Source of the DNA: Kalaharituber pfeilii
Lineage: Eukaryota; Ascomycota; Pezizomycetes; Pezizales; Pezizaceae
Direction: 5' to 3'
Length of the DNA: 64,000 nt
Assembly (NCBI GenBank): GCA_015179045.1
Contig: WHUZ01000032.1
Span: forward strand, 558,001 to 622,000
Positions 53,160 through 64,000 of the stretch are shown piece by piece; position 1 is the stretch's first letter; every line of letters begins with the position of its first letter. The position numbers and the translations under genes are program-made. The notes beneath the pieces are model-generated. The model was not told where the DNA came from and did no database searches. It saw only the letters and a program-made list of their open reading frames with translations.

Positions 53160-55533
53160 CTAGCCGGTAGAGTTTCGTGCATTCGCTGCGTCGACGACCT
53201 GCGGTTGTATTAAGTTAACATAGAATGTTGAGAAAGTGGTGCGGTTTGAGAATGTAGGAATCTACCTTCTGCCAATTCGTCTTCAAGACCACATAGGTCT
53301 CTACTATTGCAACTAAGCACAATGCCAACGACACCCCTGTCCACAACCCGAACAATTCCCAATGCCAGACGAACCCCGCCACAACCGACAACGGCACGGC
53401 GATGACATAGTACGATATTAAATTGACCCAACCGCCAATGTACTGCCTTCCTTGACCCCTCAGGATCCCGGCGGACATTGCAGCAATGCCGTCCACGAGC
53501 TGGAATGCTGCTGCTAGGGCAGAACTTTTGCAACAAGCGCAATGACTTCTGGGTCGGAAGTAAATATTTTAGGCAGGTAGTCCTTCGCGAAGAACATGAT
53601 TGTGAAGTTGATACATCCTTGGACGGCCGCTGCTACAAGGCCGGTGTATGCAGCTTTCTTTGCAGCCTCTTCGAGTGTTGCTCCAAGGAAGTTGGCGACG
53701 CGGGTTGAACATGCGATTGACAGTGCAAATGGGATTTGGTAGATGAGGGAACAAGTTGTGGAGATCACGGACTGCGCAGCAACGTGTGCTGTGGAGAAGT
53801 AGCTAGCGAGAAGAGTAAGGATCTCGAATGCCAAAAACTCGGCAAGGATCATGAGAAGGCCGGGAATGGCAAGTTTGATCTGTGGAAATGTGTTAGAGAG
53901 AGGCAAGGGTAGGGTATTTTGAAAGTGATACGAACCATAGGCCACCAATTCTGCCATGCTTTCTTGGAGAAGCCACCCCAACATTTGGAACCGGCAACGA
54001 AGCGTACATACAGGAACAGGAGAAGAGGCATTAGATAGTTAGTAATAACGACTGCTACTGGTGCTCCCCTAAAGCCGATTCCGATAACTGGGTGCTGTGG
54101 ATAGTTGATATGTTAGTTGAGTGATTATCGTATATTGACTGAGGGTAACCGTCATACCCAAACAAGCGCATAGTTCAGATATGCATTAATTGGGGAAGTT
54201 ATTAGCAACACCCAAGTAGAGGCAGCAAAAAGCCCTAGTTGAAATAAGCATCATATCCATTATGTTTACATATAATAGGAATATTTCGGGTTTACCTTGA
54301 GCTTGTGTGAAGCGTTTTCCGGATTCAAAAATGCCATATCCAGGCCTAAGTAGCAGTTGTTAGTGAATGAGCAGCCCAATTACAAACCCCTCAAGATGTA
54401 GCCACTTACAGCCCTAAAATCAATATGCGAAGGTAGCTACCGGCAAGTGAAGCGAGCTCTTTGTCTGGTACTATGAGATTCAAAACGCTCTCCGCAAAAT
54501 ACCTGTGGCAAACATATTGTCAGAAAATGTAATTACTAATATCAGGGAAGAAGAATGTTTATACCATATTATTGAAATTGGTATTGCCACTACCATGAGA
54601 AAGCAAATCATTCGCTGCATGTGCAGGCCGACCAGGTGCTTCTGGCCAGCACCATAGGCCTGTGCGCAAAGAGTGTCCAGTGATGTCGCTAAGCCTAGGG
54701 TCACATACAACTGTCAGTCGCGATATCCAATGTTTTGAACGGGCATATACAACGATACCTTGAAACACTGCATAGCCCGTTATTGTACCCGTCATACCGG
54801 CAAGAGATACAGCCGCCAGTTCAGTCTTTCCTAGATTTCCTGCTGATAGGATAGACGCAATCGTCAGGCTATACTGGAGAGAGAACGTGACCATCAACGG
54901 TAACGAGTACCGTGCCAGAACTTTGGATTCTCGCTTCCATGTCGTATGGATCCTTCCCTCCATTATCGCATCCTCCCATTTGAAAGAAACCTCCACGGCA
55001 TCTCCAACTAAGCTGCTCGACTCTCCGCTACTCCGGTCCTGAGCATTGTCTCCGTTTTCAATATGTGGTTTCCTAGAGGATGACGCGCTAGCTGTACGAG
55101 CACGGCGGCCATTGCGCAGCGCTCCGTAGGAAGATGTTATCCTATTGTCCACCAGAAGCCTACGCTCGTCGTTCTCGATGTCACTCAATTCGGCTGCGGT
55201 GAGGCAGGAATTCGATACGCCCAGAGATGTTGACAGTAGTGCTGGCCGGCCATAGCTCCCGGGGATGACAGGCGGACGTCGATAGCTGCCAGAAAGGGCC
55301 CCCGCCGAGTCTGGGGAATGGAGCGAACGGTCCCCTGACGAGACAATGAGGGGCGACGAGGCTGATAAAGCGTGCTCGTCATCGGTGTCTGAGAAGCAGG
55401 GAGGCCAGGCACTGGCAGGGACCTTTGCGGAGGGCATGATTGCTTCTTGTTCAACGCCGGCACGCATTGGCGAGTTGAGGACGAGGGGAGAGGGACAGCT
55501 GTTGGACAGAGGGCAGCAGCACCCTCCTCGCAT
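53160..55533 (-). CDS. MATE-family multidrug/toxin efflux transporter, one apparent frameshift
   Basis: MATE transporters export organic compounds in exchange for cations. Minus-strand exons: 54759-55533, 54565-54694, 54410-54502, 54296-54345, 54158-54234, 53936-54094, 53266-53879 and 53160-53198, about 645 aa. A long Ser-rich, probably cytosolic N-terminus (about 200 residues) precedes twelve predicted membrane segments, with family landmarks LPLMVTFSLQYSLTIASILS, SLDTLCAQAYGAGQ, SPINAYLNYALVW, RGAPVAVVITNYLMPL and LAIPGLLMILAEFLAFEILT. In exon 7 the frame breaks after VAKVLP: one base is missing in a GGG run (53517-53519, plus strand), and reading resumes as LAAAFQLVDGIAAMSAGILR. Length then fits a multiple of three. 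It resembles fungal Erc1/YDR338C-type MATEs. The start could also be 55472 or 55438. Confidence 0.85.
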
Positions 55534-57599
55534 TGACTAAAGTACTAGCAGCCATCGCCTGGTGTGCGTCGTTAATCACTGGGCCGGCCGCCGTGGGCCC
55601 TCTCCCCTCGACCCCTCGACCCCCCTCCCCCCCCCCACACGGCGACCCCTGTTGAAAATCCGACGCGGAGCAGCATATCACTTTTCGCACTCGCCAGCGG
55701 CCCAGGGCAGTTTGGGTCAGGATGCCGCATCTGTCGTAGGCACTCCCCTGGGCACTCCCTGCACAGCTGCTGCCGCATCTCGTCGCTGGTACAGTACTCT
55801 ACAGACCAGGCGAGCTCTGGCTAATTGAGCAGCTCCACAGTGCATCGGCGTTTGCGGAATAGCCGTTGCGCAGGGCAAACATGCTGTGCGCTGCCTGCGG
55901 CGGGGAGGGAGCTCATGGCGACGAATCCGCAGTGGCGCAACGCCAGTATTCCCTCGTCGATACCACAGTTACGCTGCACCGACGGGAGCACCACCACCAC
56001 CACCAATGTCCGGCGGCCACGCAGCGTGATCCAGCTGACATCCCAATCCGCAGTCGACAAACTTGTTTACCGCGAAACACGCTTGCGAGCACATCTCCGA
56101 CTCACTCAAGGGGGCAGGTCATGAGGACGTCGGCGGTGTGTGCGAGGGAAGGCAACACCCGGCCATTGTGGAGTCAGGGTCTGGCAGGAGTAGCAATGAG
56201 CCATCAGGAAACAAGAACAGAAATGCGGCACAATGGCGATCAAGCTGCAGCGCCGTGTCCCCCGCCACTAACTGGAGCCTCGCGTTGGGCTGGCGCCAGG
56301 CTCTCGATCGGGCCAGTGGGCGTCGTTCCGGCGGCAGCCGCGCAACTCCAGCAGCGCCCCCCACGCTGCTGCCCACGGAGGACCTGCATTGCGCATTCCG
56401 CTCCCGGTATTGTGTGCTCCTATTCAAGTGCTTTCTTGCCTGTCAAGCGCGAGCTCGCTATCTGGTGGCCCCGCTGCGCGCTGCCTGCGTGCGGTACCTG
56501 ACAGATGCAAGAAATGAGCGGAAGCCATGTTGGCGCGGGCCGGCTAGGAAAAAAGAAACAAAGATGGATCGCCTCGTGCTCCTCTGGCGTTTCTGTACAC
56601 TTTGCATATTCAAATGTAACAGTCGCCAGTTCACCTGTTATCTTGCACAGCAGAGATTTCGCAAGTTAGCACACGATGGGCTAGTAATCATATTGCAATT
56701 GCGGCATATCCCACCCAATTGGCGCCGGCCAATCATGGGCAATTAAAGTATAAAGCTCCTGAGATACAATCGAGTAGCTGCATCCATTGCCTGTGCTCCT
56801 GACGGCGGCACCCTGCTCAGCAATTACACATCACAGGTATCTTCAATCAGAATGCAGTCTCGCCATACACACCGGTATGGCCGCGTTGCAAAGGACAGCA
56901 GCAGGCGGGATGACATGCCGCATTGGGCAATGTTGCTGCCTAAAGCAACCTGAGGGGTTAATCTCAAAACCCTATCTTGTGCCGAGCCGTCAGCACTTAA
57001 TCATGTCGTGACTTCCTCTGGCACTTGTGCATATGCTATGCACCCGCCGGCAGCCCCGCTGCACGTGGTGTACATATTACGGAACTAGTAGAACACTTAT
57101 TTGCACAAGTATTGCCATATCATAATAAAGAGAGTTACTCGCTTGTGATACTTCGTGCCCCATCCCCTTATGTACTATCACACTCTGACAGTTTAAGCAT
57201 AAGTTTAGGGCGCCCCAGTCACGTGCGCATCCCTAGAATATGCTTGGTTATGACCACGACGTGAGAAGCGTCGGATACAAGCAAGTCAGGGCTTTTGTGT
57301 CCATGACACTTGCGTTGGAAGGAGGTTCTTCTCGATGCGTGGGATTTGCTTCATCACGTGTGCGTTTGTTGTACTAAAGTGTGCTGCTTGGCTATTTGCG
57401 ATGTGCCAAGGCCCAGTCGATAAGCTATCGAGGGTGAACAGATGATTGAAGGACATCAATGGGGCTGGGTCATCAGCGCAGCTCCTCATTGGCATTGTGC
57501 ATTCCTTGGTTCAAGATAAAGGGAATCGGGCTTGTTTTGAGCGTGCTGGTTTCTTCAGCTTGCTCGATTCCCATCAACATTCAGCTGTGCATGCAAGCA

Positions 57600-57726
57600 G
57601 ATTACGGAAGTACGAGCTGAGAAATCGACTTAACTCTGAGCGCTGAATACGGTAAATACGGGCTGAGATACCGATATAAGCTGATTACGATAAATACGGG
57701 CTGAGATATCGATGCAACGCTGAGCG
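57600..57726. repeat. Diverged minisatellite, about three units of 38-45 bp
   Basis: Units start at about 57600, 57645 and 57683 with GATTACGG, GAATACGG and GATTACGA, each followed by TAAATACGGGCTGAGATA or a variant. TGAGCGC closes the first and third. Confidence 0.6.
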
Positions 57727-58176
57727 CAAAGGAATGTATGCATGTAGCATGAACAGAGGGCAAATCTGAGAAGGCCACTACCGATTACTTTGCTCTACTA
57801 CTGTTTCTCTTATCCGCCACCTCCTGCAATGCTTATGGTCCACGGGAGTCGACTGCTTCACCTGACGGGTACTTACTGCCCCCATTGAAATATGACATTA
57901 CATAATTTATTGCATTGGAAGGCGGAGGCCCAGCATCAGTTGTCTCGGGACAATCTCTTGGCCATGTGGCTACAAGCGCACCATCCCCGGCTTTGCTCGC
58001 TTGTACTCGGCTCGATGGACTCAATCGGGCGTCATCGATGCCAATCAAGATCGATGGTAAAGGGATTTAGACTTTCGATGGAGTTTCCGGGCGTTGGACC
58101 TGCCGTTAGGGCTCTTAGGGTTGCCTAGGGTGTTGATGGTCGACCAAGCATGACGACGGTGGTAGTGCTGTACGAT

Positions 58177-58177
<1 letters not shown>

Positions 58178-58219
<42 letters not shown>
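58178..58219. repeat. Uninterrupted poly-C tract of about 42 nt
   Basis: A pure C run preceded by TACGATA and followed by ATGGCAG. It is the longest C/G homopolymer in the window. Exact length is likely to be inaccurate in any assembly. Confidence 0.85.
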
Positions 58220-58922
58220 ATGGCAGTTTCGCAAATTCCACGAGTGAGAGGCACTGGTCACGAAGTTGGACAGCCCCGGATGGCTCCAGATCAAGACGGA
58301 AACTGTATGTTAGTGGCAGCGAGAGATGCTCCAGGGCGATTGGATTGGACTGCACACGATGTGATGCAGGCAGACTATTACGAGATGGAATGTCCGGTGA
58401 CGACGGGCTTCACTTGGTGGAGATGCTCAGAGTATAGAGGTGGGAGACTTAAGACTACTGGAAAGTGTGTGTGCCGGGACTTGGCTGGCATCTGGGGTTC
58501 CTCTTTATTTAGAGGGGTGTATGGAGGCGTGGAGGAAAGGTGGTATGCACCTACACAAGATACACTGGTACGGTCTGGGTAATCTTCTAGTCCAGTAGGT
58601 ACTCTATCTAGACTTCAAATTCCTTTCTTTTCCCTCTCGGCATCGCATACTGCTCGCATCCGTGGCGAGATGTCTGACTTCCGTAACGGGCTCCAGGTCG
58701 TCATTGCCGCAATATTTGATTTCTATATACACACCTTCAGCTGAATTTCACCCTACGGAAGCTACGCCGAGAGCTGAGCTCTAAGGTTCGTTAAATACAG
58801 TCCTTGAACGGCAATGACAATATAACAGACTCATCCTCATCCTCCACTCCATCAACACCGGGTCCTTATTTCGCTTGATACACTTGTGTTGCTGACTATA
58901 TACCCCTCTTCTTTCCTCCAGA

Positions 58923-60188
58923 ATGACCGGTGATTCCAAGTTTACTTTGCGCGAAGCCACCAAGGAGCAGATCAAACAGGCCCGCAAGGGGCATGCTGCT
59001 TCTTGGGCTGCGGGGTTGACAGGTTGGTGGCACTTTTCCCCGCTGCACTTCCTCTTCAACTTTTGTTTATTGATCCTACAACGTACTCTGTAGGCGGTAT
59101 TCTGACACCAGTAGCTGGACACAGTCGAACAATACCTTGGCCGTGAAGAGCATATCGCCTCCCAACCACTGACACGCAACGGGGGTATCAAGTTCTGGGT
59201 TCTCACCGATGCCACTGATCCCACAAAGGTCCTCTGCTCATGCGAGACCATGGCCAAAGAAGCCGTAGTGCGGTTGCGGAATGGCGGGGTGGAAAGGACA
59301 CTGAGCCATGTAATTGGGAGTGTGTTTACGCCGGAGAAGAATAGAGGGAGAGGGTACGCGAGTGTGATGTTGGATAAAATGACAGAGTTGCTGGATGGGG
59401 TGTGTTTGTTTGATGCATTATATTCGGATATTGGGAAGGTGAGTGGGGTATTGAAGCACCGAGTCGATAGCTTATGGAGGCCAGGGGGTGTGGGGTTAAC
59501 AGTGGGCCTTGGGGGATAGCGATTCTATGCCAAAAAGGGATGGAAACCGTATAGGTCTACCCATATTTCGCTACCACCGGCAGCAGATGATATACCATCT
59601 CCAGAAGGCCTAAAGATGCTGATGGATAATGACCTCCCGGAACTGTGTCAACAAGATTGTGATAGTGTGATCAAGGACTTCGCTACGAGGCCGCTGCCGG
59701 AGAACGTCGACGTGCGAGTTGCGTATCTTCCGACGTACGCCGTCATGCAGTGGCATCATGCCCGGGAGGAATACGTAGGCAAACATCTCACTGGAAAGTT
59801 GGCCACTGTGAAAGGTGCGCTGGCGCCCAGTGGAAAGACATGGTGTATTTGGACTCGGACGTTTAATACAAAGGACCGTACGCAGCAGAAGTTATCGATT
59901 TTACGCCTGGTAGACGAAGATGATAACAGGGCAGAGGAAAAAAGAAAAGATGAGATTATAAAGTTGTTAAGGGCAGCGCAGTGCCAGGCACAGCTGTGGG
60001 ATATGAAAGAGGTGGCGATTTGGAATCCGAGTGAGAGGGTTGTGAAGGCGGCGGAAAAGATAATGGGAAGGGAGGTGAAGGTTGTAGAGAGGGAGATGGA
60101 GTCGATTGCGAGTTTGAGGTGGAATGGGGATGGAAAAGGAGAGACAAGGGTATGGTGGGATTTGAATGAAAAGTATTCATGGTGTTGA
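58923..60188 (+). CDS. LYC1: Lyc1-like GNAT acetyltransferase (lysine N6-acetyltransferase family)
   Basis: Yarrowia Lyc1 acetylates free lysine at N6 to start lysine catabolism; fungal homologues share this two-part GNAT protein. 360 aa from exons 58923-59022, 59125-59438 and 59520-60188. N-terminus MTGDSKFTLREATKEQIKQA is family-like, followed by VEQYLGREEHI, KFWVLTDATDPTKVLCSCET and the acetyl-CoA loop RGRGYASVML (Gln/Arg-x-x-Gly-x-Ala). RFYAKKGWKPYRSTHISLPP follows the second intron, then YLPTYAVMQWHHAREEY and the C-terminal WNPSERVVKA. The first intron (59023-59124) uses GTTGGT and ACACAG. The frame is intact. Substrate in this organism is inferred from family. Confidence 0.9.
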
Positions 60189-62101
60189 GAGGGGTGCAGC
60201 GCAGAGGCCGGAGGGTAGGATTTATAGTAATTTTGTTTCGGAGTCTTTTAAGGTTTTCGTTCTTGTTGCGCTTTTGCGGTTCTCTTCTGCTCACGGTTAT
60301 CATTGTTTGGACTGGATGGAGTTGTTACTTGTTACCTCAGTATGGTCCGGTGCTGGGTCCATACAAGTATACGGTCTCCTCGGAGATATCTTATTTCTTT
60401 TATTTTTATTTATTTATTTAATTTTATTTCTTTATTTCTTTCTTTCTTTAATTTTTGGTGTGTGTGTGTGTATGTTTTGGAGGCATAGTCGAACTCACGT
60501 CTACTGGATGAGTGGTTGTGGGTATGCATATGACTTATGAGGACTGTCAATACTAATACCTGGCTTGGAAGTGCTTGATATTGAATGTTGCATGCGCAGC
60601 GATGTTTTTTTTTTTCTCTCCCAGATGAGCGTGTCTTTTTTATTGGATGTGAGTTAACAACTGCACTAGTCTGGTTACAACTGCACATTTGAACTTTACA
60701 CTTGAACGAGTTTAGCGCTCGCGCATAGTTTATAAACTAGAATTGAACTTAGCAGCGCGGGGGTGACGTTCTCGAGCAATAATATAAGCGAGCTTAACCT
60801 GTAATGTATAAAATTGGTACAACATATATGGACATCATCTTTACACTGGAACATGAAGGCTTTGGGAACTGCTTACCTGCTTGGAGCTCAACGGGATCGA
60901 TGTGTGTGGCGGTGCATGTTGACGTTGGGGGCGGGAGTGTCGGTTCTGGATGTCATTGGAATGGACTGAATTGCATGAGGTATACAGACTTACAGACTAA
61001 TACGGTGTTAAGTAGCGCGGATAGTAGGTTGAATTCAGGGTAAGGGGCATTTATATGTCTCGTGCAAGGTAAACGACTAGCTGGTCATTTTTAGAAACTC
61101 TTATTGGCGAGAAGTTGCAGCATGGACAGTTGAGAGTCTGGACACGGGAATAGGTGTATGTCATCCTTACATACCTGTGGAATTTGGGGAATTGGTAATG
61201 CATTCATGCCGAGGAGGCGGTGAAGGTGTCGTCATGTAGGCGGTTGTGCGAAGAATGTGGTGCGGACTTGATTTAAGCGAATGCGATAGAGCTTTTTTCA
61301 GAATTTTACTTCGGCTCCAGTGGAATGCTTGTAGTGGTCATTAGAACCTTTCGGATACTTTGGCACACGGAAAAAAGAAAAAAAAAAAAGAACTAGAGCT
61401 GTCGAAAATATGCCAAGAACGAGGTAGTCACTAAAGTGTCGGTATTCATTTATGGAAAAACCACCGAAATTCATGGGAATCTTAGCAAATAGTGGTAATA
61501 GTATACATGTATCCTCCATCCCTACAAGAGATCGATGTAGATCCAGGCCAGTTTCTGAAAATTCCTCATGGTTGAAAGCCCATGAAATCATGTATACCAT
61601 ATTGCCGAATCGTGATGCAAGAAAAAAATTGGAAAGATCCATCGGGCTGCGTCAGTTCATGAAGTTAAAAGGGGAAAAAAAAGAAAGTCGAAGCCGTTCG
61701 AGAACATTATGTACTTAACAATGTATACAGCCCTGTGAGTAGAGTGATTGAAAAGCAAGAACAAAGCAATACATATGGAGAATACGGTAGTGTGGAAGGG
61801 GGATGGAAGAGGGGGAGAGGGAGGAGCTAGCAAACTGCAATCCGCTTGTCAAGCTGGGCGTCCCTTGCGTTATCGTGGACGAAGATGAAGGTGATAGAAA
61901 GAAAAGGAGAAGAAAAAGGAGGATAAAACAAAAGTTGAAATAGTAAGTGTTGGCTGTGGGTATGGTAGTTCCCGCAGAAACGCCAAACACCAGGAAGCAG
62001 AGCGTGGGAAGAAGAGCAGACAAGAACCTATGGCCGCGAAAGGGAAGCTTGCAATTCTGCGGGTACCCTACCCAGAACACTAACATCGCATTCACATTCC
62101 A
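60189..62101. other. Convergent intergenic region
   Basis: Lies between the 3' ends of the Lyc1-like and BTB genes. Contains T/A-rich tracts (about 60395-60480 and 60604-60615) and a short GT repeat at 60459-60472. Weak frames at 61298-61642 (minus) were not accepted because they lack an ATG start and family features. Confidence 0.45.
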
Positions 62102-63574
62102 CTATTCTCCATTCCATCCATCTCCGCCACAGATCATCCGCTCACCCCTCTCTACAATCTCCCACAAATCCAGCCCCTGCGTATCTACCATCCTAAGCAT
62201 CTCCCACAGCTCCGGAAATGGCGAGCACCCCCTATGGTCCCCGTCCAACTCTTTGGAGAAATTTTCAGTCACGTTCTTGAAGGTCCCCAGCACCCGATCT
62301 GCTGTGTTTCTTCGAGCTTCCGTTGCGTTTGGAAGTGGGCGGGGAGAATACTGAGGAGGATGTTGCTGATAGTGGGGTTGCACAGGCTGGCCGAGCATCG
62401 AAAGGAGCGGGGCCATGCCGAACTTCTTCAGATGGTGCATGAGTGCTGCAAGCTGGAGGCGGTCACAGGCGATGGCTTTGAGTGTAGGAGAGGGAGGCGG
62501 CTGCATCTGTGGGGGATATGCTCCGAGGTCGATCTCAACTCTTAAGATTGGTATTGGGCTCTTACAGAGGGGCTTTGTCGCGTTCCAGTACGCCATGAGA
62601 GCCTGTTGGGCCGTTTGTGCCATGCGATTGTGCAGGTCTTCGATAGAGGCAGCAAGGGCTTCTAGTACAATAGCCGGCACTCCTTCAACTTTCACCCCAA
62701 GCCCAGCACCGCAATCATATACTATTCCTACACCATCAGCGCACCTTGCGTTCCTGATCACGTATCTCGAAACATGCTTGAACGTCCCCTCGTCCCTCAG
62801 CATCCACGACAGCGCCAACCACTTGACTGCGTCCCCATTCCCGATTTTACCATTTCTGCTGCAGGGTGTCAACCCAATCTTATCCCTCCAATGAATCTGT
62901 CTGGTCCATCTATATGTCCAACCTCTAAGGGCTGCCCCAAGCCCATACTTCTCGCACATTCTCCCCAAGGTAAACAATGCATCCGGGGCTAAGAATGTCG
63001 GGATGAATGCCCTGCCTTTGAAATGTAGTATATTGAGTACTACCTCTAGGAGCTCAGTGGAATCGTCAGGATCCATCCTAACCACCATTGGTCCACCAGG
63101 GCCTTGTGGCGCTTGTAGGTGAGGATGCGGATGGCTCTGATAGTTGCGGAAGAGATGTGAGAATACTGGCGATGCAAGGGAGAGAATCTTTGAGGAAACT
63201 TGGAACGCCTTGGATGTTGTCACCAGGTACATGTCACCGTCAGAGTCGATTTGGACCGGAAATGGAGCTGGTTCAAGGCTGCCGGAGGGACCAAAGTCCG
63301 GGCCGTCAGGTGTCAGGTCCATGAAAGAGACACGGCAGGGATCGGCAAGAAAGGAAGGGCGCGTGTCCATGAAGGAGGTTGGTACAGAAGGGGCGGAGAA
63401 TGGAGGTTGTAGATATGGTTGTTGAGGTAGATGGGCGTTTATCATCGTGGGCGTTGTTTGTGTTGGTACAGTGGTTGTTGTTATTGTGTTTGTGGGTACG
63501 GTGTTGATAGGATATAGTACAGCGGACGGATGGGAAGAATGAGGATGGTAGTGCATGTTTGCAATTGCGGCCAT
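62102..63574 (-). CDS. BTB/POZ-domain protein
   Basis: Single exon, 490 aa, starting at ATG 63574. The first 95 residues are Thr/Pro/His-rich and disordered. A BTB/POZ fold follows, with the fungal-type core DGDMYLVTTSKAFQVSSKIL and SLASPVFSHLF, then MDPDDSTELLEVVLNILHFK and FLAPDALFTLGRMCEKYGLG. BTB proteins mediate dimerisation and, in some families, recruit substrates to Cul3 ligases. Fungal single-BTB proteins of this type mostly lack a known role. A helical region with paired Cys/Trp residues follows the BTB, then a Pro/Gln-rich linker and a C-terminal helix (ELWEMLRMVDTQGLDLWEIV). Domain assignment is good. Function is unknown. Confidence 0.85.
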   Translation of the reverse strand: MAAIANMHYHPHSSHPSAVLYPINTVPTNTITTTTVPTQTTPTMINAHLPQQPYLQPPFSAPSVPTSFMDTRPSFLADPCRVSFMDLTPDGPDFGPSGSLEPAPFPVQIDSDGDMYLVTTSKAFQVSSKILSLASPVFSHLFRNYQSHPHPHLQAPQGPGGPMVVRMDPDDSTELLEVVLNILHFKGRAFIPTFLAPDALFTLGRMCEKYGLGAALRGWTYRWTRQIHWRDKIGLTPCSRNGKIGNGDAVKWLALSWMLRDEGTFKHVSRYVIRNARCADGVGIVYDCGAGLGVKVEGVPAIVLEALAASIEDLHNRMAQTAQQALMAYWNATKPLCKSPIPILRVEIDLGAYPPQMQPPPSPTLKAIACDRLQLAALMHHLKKFGMAPLLSMLGQPVQPHYQQHPPQYSPRPLPNATEARRNTADRVLGTFKNVTENFSKELDGDHRGCSPFPELWEMLRMVDTQGLDLWEIVERGERMICGGDGWNGE

Positions 63575-64000
63575 TGTAGGGAGAGTAATTATGTATGTCC
63601 AGATTCATGAACGCTGATAACGTTTCATGTAGCTGCCTTGGTCCATTCAGACCTCAATTGGGATTCCTTCTGTTGTTGCATCAATATGTGCTGTTTTTGT
63701 AGTACGACCGCCAGACTAATTGACAAGTTGGAGCCAGTGTTACACAGTTCGGGACAGAAAGGAGGAGGATGGGGAAGCAGAGCAAGGATGAGATGAGGAG
63801 CAGGGGGATTTATACTACTCACAGATTTACCGCCCACAAGTAGAGTCATGCAGGGAGATTATCTCAGTAGATTGAAGCTTTATCGAGCCGCGATGCAGAT
63901 GCAGGTACAGATTGCGATGACTGTATTGATGTATCTTATCCTGGGTGCACGCGCACAGACCTGGTCGCGGACCCCACACCACACGACATTCGCCTATCGA
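63575..64000. other. Upstream region of the BTB gene
   Basis: Promoter side of the minus-strand BTB gene. No coding evidence or repeat seen up to the window end. Confidence 0.4.

Larger units (their letters stand above)
55534..58922. other. Gene-poor region upstream of the Lyc1-like gene
   Basis: No gene accepted. 55560-56540 is GC-rich with long overlapping frames on both strands (up to 227 codons) that lack ATG starts or family motifs. 57600-57726 is a short minisatellite, and 58178-58219 is a run of about 42 C, both listed separately. An ATG frame at 58220-58582 directly after the C-run is protein-like in length only. Confidence 0.45.

Noticed and set aside
56063..56746. 227-codon frame
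   Set aside because: Begins at TTG rather than ATG, lies in GC-rich DNA with competing frames, and no family features were seen.
58220..58582. 120-codon ATG frame directly after the C42 tract
   Set aside because: No recognisable domain or splice context, and its ATG sits at the edge of an unstable homopolymer.
61298..61642. 114-codon minus-strand frame
   Set aside because: Begins at a non-ATG codon, is AT-rich 3' flank, and has no family features.

Overview
This is a nuclear contig from a filamentous ascomycete fungus (Pezizomycotina). The protein set points there: a mannan polymerase II type glycosyltransferase, a Kei1-type inositol-phosphorylceramide synthase subunit, a Lyc1-type acetyltransferase and a fungal BTB protein. 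So do the many short introns (about 45-105 bp) with GT..AG ends and CTAAC/CTAAT-like branch sites. Long gene-poor gaps and simple-sequence tracts would suit a moderately repeat-rich genome such as Pezizomycetes, but the species cannot be fixed from the sequence. No rRNA, tRNA, CRISPR array or prokaryotic operon was seen.

Layout. 1.0-3.2 kb: GH125 mannosidase (+). 6.1-10.2 kb: large low-complexity fungal protein (+) with two apparent single-base frameshifts. 12.2-13.9 kb: GT62 Anp1/Mnn9-type mannosyltransferase (+). 14.5-20.0 kb: Sec7-domain ArfGEF of the GBF1/Gea class (+). 20.9-22.0 kb: Kei1-like protein (-). 26.0-26.5 kb: a four-exon LAMTOR5-like roadblock protein (-). 30.2-31.2 kb: Ypt6/Rab6 GTPase (+). 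33.0-35.7 kb: Cdc5/Cef1 splicing factor (+). 37.3-41.8 kb: mitochondrial RNA polymerase Rpo41 (-). 42.6-44.0 kb: conserved protein of unknown function (+). 44.4-49 kb: a nest of small transposable elements. 50.6-50.9 kb: a small one-TM protein (+). 53.2-55.5 kb: MATE transporter (-) with one apparent frameshift. 58.9-60.2 kb: Lyc1-like acetyltransferase (+). 62.1-63.6 kb: BTB-domain protein (-).

Several genes serve the secretory/endolysosomal system (GBF1-type GEF, Ypt6, Kei1, Anp1-type mannosyltransferase, GH125, LAMTOR5), but they are ordinary neighbours, not a cluster with one pathway.

The most unusual item is an 880-bp miniature LTR retrotransposon at 46252-47131. It has near-identical 237/238-bp LTRs, a 5-bp target duplication, a polypurine tract and only about 405 bp of internal DNA. 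Its primer-binding site is a perfect 13-nt complement of a segment inside its own LTR, placed 28 nt after a TATA motif. That is the arrangement expected for Tf1-like self-priming. It lies among TA-flanked inverted-repeat elements. Exon boundaries given below were inferred by eye from splice signals and protein continuity.
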